Assembly (NCBI GenBank): GCA_022561895.1
Contig: JADFQH010000189.1
Location: forward strand, 1 to 6,175
Length of the DNA: 6,175 nucleotides
Direction of reading: 5' to 3'
Source of the DNA: Methanobacteriota archaeon
GTDB lineage: Archaea > Halobacteriota > Halobacteria > Halobacteriales > Halalkalicoccaceae
The position numbers and the translations under genes are program-made. The notes beneath the pieces were generated by a model that saw only the letters and a list, made by a program, of their open reading frames with translations, did not search any database and was not told the origin of the DNA. This document shows positions 1 to 5,574 of this stretch, piece by piece (the first letter of the stretch is position 1; the number at the start of each line of letters is the position of its first letter).

Positions 1-786
1 ACAGCGTTAGGAGAGGAACTGGGCGTCACCTATCACACTGACCAGCCCGTCTCCGCCATCGAGGGCCGCACAGGGGGGTTCAAAGTCGAGGCCCGCGACA
101 CCTTCCTTCCCGATCTCGTCGTCAGCGACGCCGACTACGCACACACCGAACTCGATCTCCTGCCGCCCGAAAAACGGGGCTACAGTGAAGGGTACTGGGA
201 GTCACGTACCTACGCACCCTCGGCCTTTCTGCTTTATCTCGGCGTCGAGGGCGACGTCGAGGAACTCGCCCACCACACGCTCGTGCTGCCGCCCGCCTGG
301 GAGACTCATTTCGAGAAGATCTTCGACGATCCAGAGTGGCCCGACGATCCCGCCTACTATCTCTGTGTCCCCTCGAAAACGGACGACTCGGTCGCGCCGG
401 AGAACCATTCGAACCTCTTTGCACTCGTCCCTATCGCCCCCGGTCTCGACGATCGGCCCGTAATCAGGGAAAGCTATCGCGATCTCGTTCTTCGGGACAT
501 CGCCGAGAATACAGGGGTGGATCTCCGGGATCGAATCGTCTTCGAGGAGATATTCACCGTTGATGACTTTGCTTCCCGCTACAACAGCATGCGGGGCACG
601 GCCCTCGGACTTGCCCACACCCTCGATCAGACCGCCGTGTTCCGCCCGCCACACCGCTCGAAAAAAGTCGAGGGACTCTACTTCACCGGCTCGTATACGA
701 CGCCCGGAATCGGCGTCCCGATGTGTCTGATTAGCGGGCAGCTAACCGCCGAGGCAGTGTTCGAAGACCACCGGAAACAGGGATGA
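1..786 (+). CDS. crtD: Carotenoid 3,4-desaturase (CrtD/CrtI family), C-terminal part
   Basis: The frame is open from the first base to TGA at 784-786 and gives 261 residues. Family members are usually about 490-510 residues, so the N-terminal half with the dinucleotide-binding fold lies outside the window. The end carries the typical C-terminal FAD-contact segment of phytoene-desaturase-type flavoproteins: GLYFTGSYTTPGIGVP at about residues 225-240, followed by a SGQLTAEAV helix. In haloarchaea such as Haloarcula japonica, the desaturase gene next to lyeJ and cruF is CrtD, which introduces the 3,4 double bond into C45/C50 intermediates on the way to bacterioruberin. I choose CrtD from this position. 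The sequence alone does not exclude a CrtI-type phytoene desaturase. The stop overlaps the lyeJ start (ATGA at 783-786), which indicates one transcript and translational coupling. Confidence 0.88.
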   Translation, partial: TALGEELGVTYHTDQPVSAIEGRTGGFKVEARDTFLPDLVVSDADYAHTELDLLPPEKRGYSEGYWESRTYAPSAFLLYLGVEGDVEELAHHTLVLPPAWETHFEKIFDDPEWPDDPAYYLCVPSKTDDSVAPENHSNLFALVPIAPGLDDRPVIRESYRDLVLRDIAENTGVDLRDRIVFEEIFTVDDFASRYNSMRGTALGLAHTLDQTAVFRPPHRSKKVEGLYFTGSYTTPGIGVPMCLISGQLTAEAVFEDHRKQG

Positions 787-1616
787 ACCGTTTTCAGTAC
801 CTGCTAAAGCTCTCGCGCCCGCGTTTCTGGCTCTATCTCGCCGGCCCGGTCCTCGTGGGTGCGGTGTTCGGTGCGAGCGATCCCTCGGAGCTGCTTTCGC
901 TTCCCGTCATCGCACTGTTTGCCTTTTTTTTGTTTCCGGCAAACGTCCTGCTCTACGGCGTCAACGACATATTTGACGCCGACGTCGATGAATCGAATCC
1001 GAAAAAAGACGAGCGCGAAGTCAGATACGGCGGCCAGCGGTTCGTCCGTATCGCCGTTTTTCTGAGCGCCCTTCTCGGATTCGCCCTCGTTCCGGTGCTT
1101 CCGACGGGAAGCCTGCTGTGGATCGCCGGGTTCTATCTCTTGGGGGTTCAGTACAGCGCCCCGCCCGCTCGGTTCAAGACCACACCGATTTTCGACTCGG
1201 TCTCGAACGGGCTGTACTTCATGCCGGGTGCGGCCACCTACGTCGCGCTCGCCGGCGCTCAGCCCCCCGCACTCGCCATCGCGGGTGCGTGGCTGTGGAC
1301 GATGGGCATGCACACATTCAGCGCGATCCCGGATATCGAACCCGACCGCGCGGCGGGGATCGAGACAACCGCCACGCTGCTGGGTGAGCGGCGAACGTAC
1401 GCCTACTGTGGAGCGTGCTGGGCACTTTCCACGCTCTGTTTCGGCGTATTCGACCGTTGGCTCGGCGCGCTCTTTCTCGTCTACCCCGCGCTCGTTCTCG
1501 GCGTCGCGTTCGGAAATACCGACGTTTCGAGAGCCTACTGGTGGTTCCCGGCGATCAACACCGCTGTCGGCGCGCTGTTTACGATGGGTGGGCTGTGGCT
1601 GCTGGTCTCCGGATGA
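783..1616 (+). CDS. lyeJ: Lycopene elongase/1,2-hydratase, UbiA prenyltransferase family
   Basis: A 277-residue polytopic membrane protein of the UbiA superfamily, normal length for LyeJ. The first Asp-rich motif is NDIFDADVD at residues 61-69. The second is the D184-xxx-D188 pair in AIPDIEPDRAAGIETT. Both bind the prenyl diphosphate through Mg2+. YSAPPARFK at 124-132 is another conserved UbiA loop. Hydrophobic stretches occur near 16-30, 39-60, 88-106, 110-122, 143-158, 161-178 and across the last 70 residues. Known haloarchaeal LyeJ adds dimethylallyl units to both ends of lycopene and hydrates the 1,2 bond, giving C45/C50 precursors of bacterioruberin. The start ATG at 783 overlaps the desaturase stop and has only a weak AGGG upstream, so coupling probably drives initiation. 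Function is confident from the motifs and the neighbouring carotenoid genes. Confidence 0.93.
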   Translation: MNRFQYLLKLSRPRFWLYLAGPVLVGAVFGASDPSELLSLPVIALFAFFLFPANVLLYGVNDIFDADVDESNPKKDEREVRYGGQRFVRIAVFLSALLGFALVPVLPTGSLLWIAGFYLLGVQYSAPPARFKTTPIFDSVSNGLYFMPGAATYVALAGAQPPALAIAGAWLWTMGMHTFSAIPDIEPDRAAGIETTATLLGERRTYAYCGACWALSTLCFGVFDRWLGALFLVYPALVLGVAFGNTDVSRAYWWFPAINTAVGALFTMGGLWLLVSG

Positions 1617-1618
1617 GA

Positions 1619-1634
1619 ACTCGGAAAAACGAGT
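1619..1634 (+). terminator. Weak stem-loop just after lyeJ
   Basis: ACTCG (1619-1623) and CGAGT (1630-1634) are inverted around a GAAAAA loop, starting 3 nt after the lyeJ stop. A second short pair, GGCTA (1636-1640) and TAGCC (1644-1648), follows at once. No T-rich tract comes after either on the plus strand, so a terminator role is a weak guess. Confidence 0.2.
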
Positions 1635-1678
1635 GGGCTATAGTAGCCGTTGAAACCGTTTGCACACGTGTTGCACTC

Positions 1679-1707
1679 AGCGGCCAGCACCATCGGTACT
1701 GGCCGCT
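1679..1707. repeat. Near-perfect 29-nt inverted repeat between lyeJ and cruF
   Basis: The arms AGCGGCCAG (1679-1687) and CTGGCCGCT (1699-1707) are perfect reverse complements over 9 bp. Inside them ACC (1689-1691) and GGT (1695-1697) also pair, with a single C/A mismatch (1688/1698) and an ATC loop, so 12 of 13 positions pair. It lies 62 nt after the lyeJ stop and about 37 nt before the cruF TATA-like box. It could be an operator for a dimeric regulator or an RNA hairpin at the end of the crtD-lyeJ transcript. No T-tract follows (CATTTCGCAC), which argues against a simple intrinsic terminator. Confidence 0.55.
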
Positions 1708-1743
1708 CATTTCGCACCCATGTGTGTCTTGACGTTCAATGGT

Positions 1744-1752
1744 TACTATAAG
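1744..1752 (+). promoter_or_regulatory. TATA-like promoter for cruF
   Basis: TACTATAAG at 1744-1752 fits an archaeal TATA box and predicts transcription starting near 1774-1777. A small inverted repeat, TTGA (1729-1732) and TCAA (1736-1739), sits directly upstream, where a regulator could touch the TFB site. The lyeJ-cruF gap is A+T-richer than the flanking genes, and cruF is not overlapped by lyeJ, which supports a separate promoter. Confidence 0.5.
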
Positions 1753-1776
1753 TGTCCGCCGACCGAACGACCGGTG

Positions 1777-1803
1777 ATGAAGGCAGGTGTGGGTCGTGAG
1801 TGA
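1777..1803 (+). promoter_or_regulatory. Possible 8-codon leader frame overlapping the cruF start
   Basis: ATG at 1777 begins MKAGVGRE and stops at TGA 1801-1803. From the TATA-like box the predicted transcript start is within a few bases of this ATG, so it could be read as a leaderless start, which is common in haloarchaea. The frame ends across the proposed cruF GTG (1796), leaving GTGAGTGA as a start/stop overlap. Re-initiation at cruF is possible, but so is chance in so short a frame. Confidence 0.22.
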
Positions 1804-2617
1804 CACCGTCGTAGCGAGCAGGCGGCAGGTCGAATCGACGCTCGAACGCGTCGTCGAGGAAAACAGGTTCACCATCGCCGTCACCTTCCCGCTGGTCGGG
1901 GTCGCCCTCCTCATCGCCGGCAGACAGGGATTTCTCCCCGCTGAACTCGCGATGAATCCATATCTCTTGATCGGCGCGAACCTCGTCATGATCTCGCCGC
2001 TGGTCGCGGGACTGGTTCCATTGATCGATCGGCGGGCACTGTTCGGCCTCGCCGTTCTCGCCCTCTTTACGTGGGGGATCGAACTCACCGGCGTTCTCAC
2101 CGGACTGCCCTACGGCGAGTTTTCCTACGGACTCGAACTCGGCCCGATGCTGTTCGATCTCGTCCCGCTCGGCCTGCCCGTCTTTTACTTCCCCATCCTG
2201 CTCAATAGCTACCTGCTTTCCCTTCTACTTCTCGGCGAGTCGTCGCTCCCTCGCCGGTTCTGTCTCACACTCGGAATCGTCATCACGCTCGATCTGATCC
2301 TCGATCCCGGTGCGGTCGCGCTCGGCTTCTGGGGCTGGAATAGCGGGGGGATCTACTACGGTGTTCCTGCGATCAACTACCTCGGGTGGCTCCTCAGTGG
2401 ATCGATCGCTATCGCGATTCTCCAGCTCGCGTTCGACCACGAAGCAGTGTCAGAGCGCCTCGATTCCTGTGGCTTTTTCCTCGATGATCTGGTGAGCTTT
2501 CTACTCCTCTGGGGGCTGATCAATCTCTATTTTTCGAACTGGATTCCCGTGTCCCTGGGGTTGCTGATGGTCGTAACCTTGCTTACGAGCGACTGGTTCG
2601 ACTTCGACGTGCTCTGA
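1796..2617 (+). CDS. cruF: C50 carotenoid hydratase (bisanhydrobacterioruberin hydratase)
   Basis: A 273-residue polytopic membrane protein of the CruF/DUF422 carotenoid hydratase family. Visible family blocks are GLPYGEFSYGLELGP at about 103-117, the GLPVFYFPILLNSYLL helix at 126-141, LDPGAVALGFWGW at 169-181 and GGIYYGVPAINYLGWLLSG at 184-202. About seven or eight hydrophobic segments are present. Haloarchaeal CruF adds water to the C5 ends of bisanhydrobacterioruberin, giving bacterioruberin, the last step of the pathway. The start is unsettled. GTG 1796 gives MSDTVV with AGGTG (1785-1789) 6 nt upstream. GTG 1787 is in frame, adds three residues and has GGTGAT (1773-1778) upstream. I prefer 1796 because Met-Ser-Asp is a common haloarchaeal N-terminus and the leader is too short to hold the other site comfortably. 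It follows lyeJ after 179 nt and appears to have its own promoter. Confidence 0.92.
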   Translation: MSDTVVASRRQVESTLERVVEENRFTIAVTFPLVGVALLIAGRQGFLPAELAMNPYLLIGANLVMISPLVAGLVPLIDRRALFGLAVLALFTWGIELTGVLTGLPYGEFSYGLELGPMLFDLVPLGLPVFYFPILLNSYLLSLLLLGESSLPRRFCLTLGIVITLDLILDPGAVALGFWGWNSGGIYYGVPAINYLGWLLSGSIAIAILQLAFDHEAVSERLDSCGFFLDDLVSFLLLWGLINLYFSNWIPVSLGLLMVVTLLTSDWFDFDVL

Positions 2618-2684
2618 TAAGGACTGTTGTCGTGGCACTGAGTACATCCGTTCTGACCACGCGACGTACCGTCTCCCGGCGGGC

Positions 2685-2694
2685 AAACTATATG
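2685..2694 (+). promoter_or_regulatory. TATA-like promoter of the zinc-ribbon gene
   Basis: AAACTATATG at 2685-2694, in the 135-nt gap after cruF, fits an archaeal TATA box. It predicts transcription starting near 2715, about 38 nt before the ATG at 2753. No Shine-Dalgarno-like sequence precedes that ATG. A short inverted repeat, AGAT (2734-2737) and ATCT (2741-2744), lies in the leader. Confidence 0.45.
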
Positions 2695-2752
2695 ATCACT
2701 GGTATCCACTAGCACGAACGGGGACTGTTTCCGAGATCGTATCTGAGAAACA

Positions 2753-3136
2753 ATGGCACTCACCACGGACGAATTCACCGAAACGGTTCGAGAGATGGCG
2801 GGCGATCCAACGGTTGAGGACGTAGCTGAGGGGATCGTCATGGTCCGTCTTCGAGACACTGCCCACACCGATCTGGGACTCGGGCTACAGCACACCGGCT
2901 GGACCCTTACGGATGTGTGGTTCAAGGAGCGACGGCTCCTCTTTCGCAGGCGGATCGGGGAGGTGGATCTCGACGGCTTTGGCGCAGACGGGCAGGTTCG
3001 CGCCCGTCCGAACGTCGCCGCGGCTGTCACGCTCGACTGTCGAAACTGCGGGGCGACGTTTCGCCGTTCCGAGGTCGCAACGCCGACGTTCGGGGGACTA
3101 GCCTGTCCCGACTGTGGCTCGACTGATTTCGGCTAA
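2753..3136 (+). CDS. Small zinc-ribbon protein of unknown function
   Basis: A 127-residue soluble protein that I do not recognise. The last 32 residues form a zinc ribbon: CRNCG at Cys96/Cys99 and CPDCG at Cys118/Cys121, with the two CxxC pairs 18 residues apart, ending almost at the C-terminus. The first 90 residues are acidic at the start, then carry a region rich in beta-prone residues (GLQHTGWTLTDVWFKERRLL) and the positively charged FRRRIGEVDL. There are no membrane segments and no signal peptide. The codon third positions are strongly G/C, so the frame is real. The position inside a carotenoid cluster, between cruF and the convergent crtB, makes a link to pigment synthesis or its control possible but unproven. 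A C-terminal zinc ribbon is compatible with nucleic-acid binding or protein contact. It appears to have its own promoter. Confidence 0.82.
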   Translation: MALTTDEFTETVREMAGDPTVEDVAEGIVMVRLRDTAHTDLGLGLQHTGWTLTDVWFKERRLLFRRRIGEVDLDGFGADGQVRARPNVAAAVTLDCRNCGATFRRSEVATPTFGGLACPDCGSTDFG

Positions 3137-3182
3137 TCTGTACGTTACACTCGTGTGAGGAACACCAGTTTGCAGAACTCGG

Positions 3183-4133
3183 TTACCGCGTCGGGAGGCT
3201 ATCATGATGTCGTCCTTTGGTCTGTCTCGTCTGTCCCGCGACGGCGCTCACCCGGTAAAAAACCGCCTCGGGGTCGCCCGTCCACTGCCAGTGCCAGCGC
3301 ACGCGGGCAACGACCCAGAGCTTTCGTATCGTACTTAGTTCGGGTTCGTTCCCGAGTACGTCGTACTCACACTCGCGGATCAATCGGTGGTGTTCGGCAT
3401 ACAAAACGGCCGCCAGTAAGACCGGAAGCTGACAGTCCCGCGGGAGGTGTTTGATACCAGCGACACCCGTTCGATAGAGCGATTCCGCCCGACTGAGTTC
3501 GGTCTGAACCGCGCGCGCAACGCGTTCGTCCATCTCGAAGCGCTCGATCTGCTCGTTCGTAACGCCCTCCGCTTCGAGCGTCGATTGCGGGAGGTAGATC
3601 CGATCACGGTCGACGATATCTTCACGAACGTCCCGAACGAAGTTCGTCAGCTGAAAGGCCTCGCCGAGCGCCGTCGCATGCGGGAGGGCGGTCTCCGGGT
3701 TTTCGGGGTTCATAACGCCGGTCATCATCCGTCCGACGGCTGCCGCAGAGCCGTTCATATAGGCCTCGAGCTCGCCGTAGTTCTCGTACCGACGTTTCTC
3801 GATATCGGTCGCCATCGCATCGACGAACGTATCTATGTCCTCTTCCGTGATGTCGTGGCGTTCTCTGATGATCTGAAACGCTTCTAGTACTGGTGTCTCC
3901 GGCTCCCGTTGGCCGAGCGCCTGCTCCCGGAGGGACTCGAGTTCACGGCGCTGTTCTTCCGGCGGTGTCCCCTCGGCATCATCGACGATCTCGTCGGTGA
4001 CGCGAAAAAACGCGTACAACACGTATGTCGACTCTCGAACGCGATCCGGAAGCAGCCGGGTCGCATAGTAGAACGTCCGACCGGTCTGTCGATGGATCGC
4101 CTTACTCTGCGCAATGTGGTCTCTCTCTACCAT
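3183..4133 (-). CDS. crtB: Phytoene synthase (squalene/phytoene synthase family)
   Basis: A 316-residue protein, normal length for the family. It condenses two geranylgeranyl diphosphates head to head into phytoene, the first committed step of carotenoid synthesis. Both Mg2+-binding aspartate motifs are present: DEIVDD at 47-52, in the context YAFFRVTDEIVDD, and NFVRDVREDI at 164-173 (D168, D172), followed by DRDRIYLP. The block EAYMNGSAAAVGRMMTGVM at 123-141 is also typical. The C-terminal tail (about residues 285-316) is basic and less conserved in appearance. The start ATG (4131-4133) fits a TATA-like box at 4170-4177 with a leader of about 14 nt. It is convergent with the zinc-ribbon gene across a 46-nt gap and lies 62 nt downstream of aceA on the same strand, probably transcribed from its own promoter. 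Confidence 0.95.
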   Translation of the reverse strand: MVERDHIAQSKAIHRQTGRTFYYATRLLPDRVRESTYVLYAFFRVTDEIVDDAEGTPPEEQRRELESLREQALGQREPETPVLEAFQIIRERHDITEEDIDTFVDAMATDIEKRRYENYGELEAYMNGSAAAVGRMMTGVMNPENPETALPHATALGEAFQLTNFVRDVREDIVDRDRIYLPQSTLEAEGVTNEQIERFEMDERVARAVQTELSRAESLYRTGVAGIKHLPRDCQLPVLLAAVLYAEHHRLIRECEYDVLGNEPELSTIRKLWVVARVRWHWQWTGDPEAVFYRVSAVAGQTRQTKGRHHDSLPTR

Positions 4134-4134
4134 T

Positions 4135-4170
4135 TCGGGCCCTGGTCTAACTCCGACTAAGGAGGCCCGA
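4135..4170. repeat. Inverted repeat around the crtB transcription start
   Basis: TCGGGCC (4135-4141) and GGCCCGA (4164-4170) are perfect 7-bp reverse complements with a 22-nt spacer. One arm abuts the crtB TATA-like box and the other ends 1 nt before the crtB ATG, so the pair brackets the predicted transcript start near 4147. An operator that blocks RNA polymerase is a reasonable guess. GGGCC-type words are common in GC-rich genomes, so chance is not excluded. Confidence 0.35.
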
Positions 4171-4178
4171 TTATTAGT
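4170..4178 (-). promoter_or_regulatory. TATA-like promoter of crtB
   Basis: On the minus strand the box reads ACTAATAAT and is the most A+T-rich stretch in the 62-nt aceA-crtB gap. It predicts a transcript start near 4147, giving crtB a leader of about 14 nt. The gap shows no Shine-Dalgarno-like site close to the crtB ATG. Confidence 0.5.
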
Positions 4179-4195
4179 TGTTCGTACCCTTCTGA

Positions 4196-5257
4196 CTAGT
4201 CGTCGCCCTCCGCTTCTGCGCTTTCGCCCTCCTCTGCGGTCTGGAGGGTGTCGCGCTCCTCCGCGAATCCTTCCGAGCCCTCGATTCGAGCACGGGCTTC
4301 GGGATCGAACGACATCTCGACGTCCTGATACCGGCTCACCTGCGAGAGCTCGTGGTGCGATTCGGTCGGGTGGCCGATATACCGTTGTTCGAGATCGAAC
4401 TGGGCCTGCTCGTCGCTTTCTGCGAGGCTCTTGAAGTCCTCGTAGACGGCGTGAGCGCCCGAGTGTAGCCCGAAGAGGGTGATGAAAATGTACTTGTATC
4501 CCAGATCACCGAGCTCCTCGAACGTGAGCGGGTCGTCCTGATCGGACCACGCAAACGAGGAGGAGTAGTTGAAGGCGAGATCCAGATCGGGATGGGTCTC
4601 GTGGATCGTCTCGGCGTAGTTCACGGCGTCTTCTCGGGAGGGGTTTGGCATCTCGGGCCAGACGAGATCGACGCCACAGTCGGCGTAGAGCCGTCCTCGT
4701 TCCAAGTGTTCTGCCCAGTCGCCGTTCGCCGAACCGTACGCATCGGTGCGGGCGATAACGACGGTGTCCTCGCTCTGTCTGGCGTCGACGGCGGCCGAAA
4801 AGCGGGCTTCTGCCTGCTCGCGCGAGACGATCTGCTTGCCCGCGATATGCCCACAGCGCTTCGGTGTGGTCTGGTCCTCGATGTGGACCGCCGCGACGCC
4901 AGCTTTCTCGTACTGTCGCACCGCTCGGCGGACGTTGTGGATACCGCCATACCCTGTATCACAGTCGGCGATCACCGGGAGGGTACAGGCATCGACCATG
5001 CGTTCGGCGTTTTGGACCATCTCGGTCATCGAGACCATCTCGAGGTCGGGGAAGCCGAACTGACCGAGGACGGTCGAATACCCGCTCATGTAGACGGCGT
5101 CGTGACCGGTCATTTCGGCGAGCCGGGCGTCCAGTGCGTGGTACGCGCCGGGTGCGAAGACGAACTGCTGGTCCGCGAGCTGCCTGCGGAACTGCCTCCC
5201 TGCGGGGTTATCGATCTCTCGAACTGTGGTATCAGTGTCGCCGATCTTCTCGATCAT
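4196..5257 (-). CDS. aceA: Isocitrate lyase
   Basis: A 353-residue protein of the isocitrate lyase/PEP mutase superfamily, which splits isocitrate into glyoxylate and succinate in the glyoxylate bypass. SGYSTV at 58-63 matches the substrate-binding SGW region. ADCDTGYGG at 97-105 supplies Mg2+-binding aspartates. PKRCGHIAGK at 132-141 is the catalytic signature with Cys135. LAFNYSSSFAW at 227-237 corresponds to the NCSPSFNW block of isocitrate lyases, and ELGDLGYKYIFITLFGLH to the GYKFQFITLAG block. These favour isocitrate lyase over methylisocitrate lyase. The length agrees with compact haloarchaeal enzymes rather than the roughly 430-residue bacterial ones. The C-terminal 14 residues are a low-complexity acidic tail. 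The start ATG has GGAGG 7 nt upstream (5265-5269), and the upstream frame is closed by TGA, so this start is firm. No malate synthase gene is visible. Confidence 0.93.
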   Translation of the reverse strand: MIEKIGDTDTTVREIDNPAGRQFRRQLADQQFVFAPGAYHALDARLAEMTGHDAVYMSGYSTVLGQFGFPDLEMVSMTEMVQNAERMVDACTLPVIADCDTGYGGIHNVRRAVRQYEKAGVAAVHIEDQTTPKRCGHIAGKQIVSREQAEARFSAAVDARQSEDTVVIARTDAYGSANGDWAEHLERGRLYADCGVDLVWPEMPNPSREDAVNYAETIHETHPDLDLAFNYSSSFAWSDQDDPLTFEELGDLGYKYIFITLFGLHSGAHAVYEDFKSLAESDEQAQFDLEQRYIGHPTESHHELSQVSRYQDVEMSFDPEARARIEGSEGFAEERDTLQTAEEGESAEAEGDD

Positions 5258-5391
5258 CGGGCTTCCTCCATTGGCGTTTCCAAGAGATGACTCCAGACCT
5301 CCTCTTCCATGCTCTCGCGTCGGTCAGTTTCGCTTTTCGGGGTTAGTTGTGGAACGATCGGTAGGCCGGTGTTGTCGGTGTCTGTGTACAT
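5254..5391 (-). CDS. Small frame overlapping the aceA start (possible leader or coupled gene)
   Basis: ATG at 5389-5391 opens 45 codons, MYTDTDNTGLPIVPQLTP..., ending in EEVWSHLLETPMEEAR. The frame stops at TGA 5254-5256 and shares ATGA with the aceA start, the overlap typical of translational coupling. The aceA Shine-Dalgarno GGAGG lies inside its last codons. The product is acidic and halophile-like, with no membrane segment, Cys pair or recognised domain. An in-frame GTG at 5463 would add 24 residues rich in Arg, Thr and Pro, which look non-coding, so I use the ATG. The ATG has no Shine-Dalgarno-like site, and the nearest good TATA box is about 125 nt away. It could be a real small protein, a leader peptide controlling aceA, or chance. 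I do not recognise it. Confidence 0.4.
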   Translation of the reverse strand: MYTDTDNTGLPIVPQLTPKSETDRRESMEEEVWSHLLETPMEEAR

Positions 5392-5491
5392 TGGCTGTCG
5401 TGGGCTGGCGGTCTGTGGGCGGTGCGATCGGGCGGTTGTCCGCGTTCGTACGTGATCGTTCACTGCATCCTGTTCGACTCCACTTCCCCAC

Positions 5492-5571
5492 TTAACTATA
5501 ACGATTAATCATTTTATATAGACAAAGGATCTTCCATGATCGTTAATTAATAATATTGTCAGTAAATACCA
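5492..5571. other. A+T-rich intergenic block upstream of aceA
   Basis: By hand count 61 of these 80 bases are A or T, in sharp contrast to the GC-rich genes on both sides. It holds TTTATATA, the palindrome TTAATTAA (5543-5550) and the related words AACGATTAATC and ATCGTTAATTAA. Together with the small frame it accounts for the 317-nt stretch between aceA and the next sizeable frame. I see no RNA gene or origin-like iteron series in it. Confidence 0.5.
5511..5520 (-). promoter_or_regulatory. TATA box likely serving the small frame and aceA
   Basis: On the minus strand TATATAAAAT is the best archaeal TATA match in the window and predicts a transcript start near 5490. A second candidate, GTTATAGT, lies just downstream (5495-5502). 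Either one would give aceA an unusually long leader of roughly 215-235 nt for a haloarchaeon. Confidence 0.5.
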
Positions 5572-5574
5572 TGG

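Noticed and set aside
202..654. 150-codon minus-strand frame opposite the desaturase
   Set aside because: It is a mirror of the crtD coding frame, with no promoter, no recognisable motif and no start signal.
1729..1751. TTGACG followed by TATAAG, resembling a bacterial promoter
   Set aside because: The spacing is far too short for a bacterial -35/-10 pair, and all genes point to an archaeal host, where a TATA box alone explains the site.
3137..3182. Possible bidirectional terminator between the convergent zinc-ribbon and crtB genes
   Set aside because: Only ACAC/GTGT with a 2-nt loop is present, too small to form a stable hairpin, and there is no T-rich tract on either strand.
3447..3887. 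146-codon plus-strand frame opposite crtB
   Set aside because: It is antisense to the phytoene synthase motifs and has no independent support.
4592..5290. 232-codon open frame on the plus strand opposite aceA
   Set aside because: It lies antisense to a clear isocitrate lyase with all catalytic motifs. Long antisense frames are expected in GC-rich DNA with strong third-position bias.
5392..5463. GTG-started N-terminal extension of the small frame before aceA
   Set aside because: The 24 added residues are Arg/Thr/Pro-rich and unlike haloarchaeal acidic proteins, so the ATG at 5391 is the better start.
5470..5490. GTTCGACTCC, reminiscent of a tRNA T-loop
   Set aside because: The flanking bases do not form the 5-bp T stem, and no acceptor stem, D arm or anticodon arm can be found around it.
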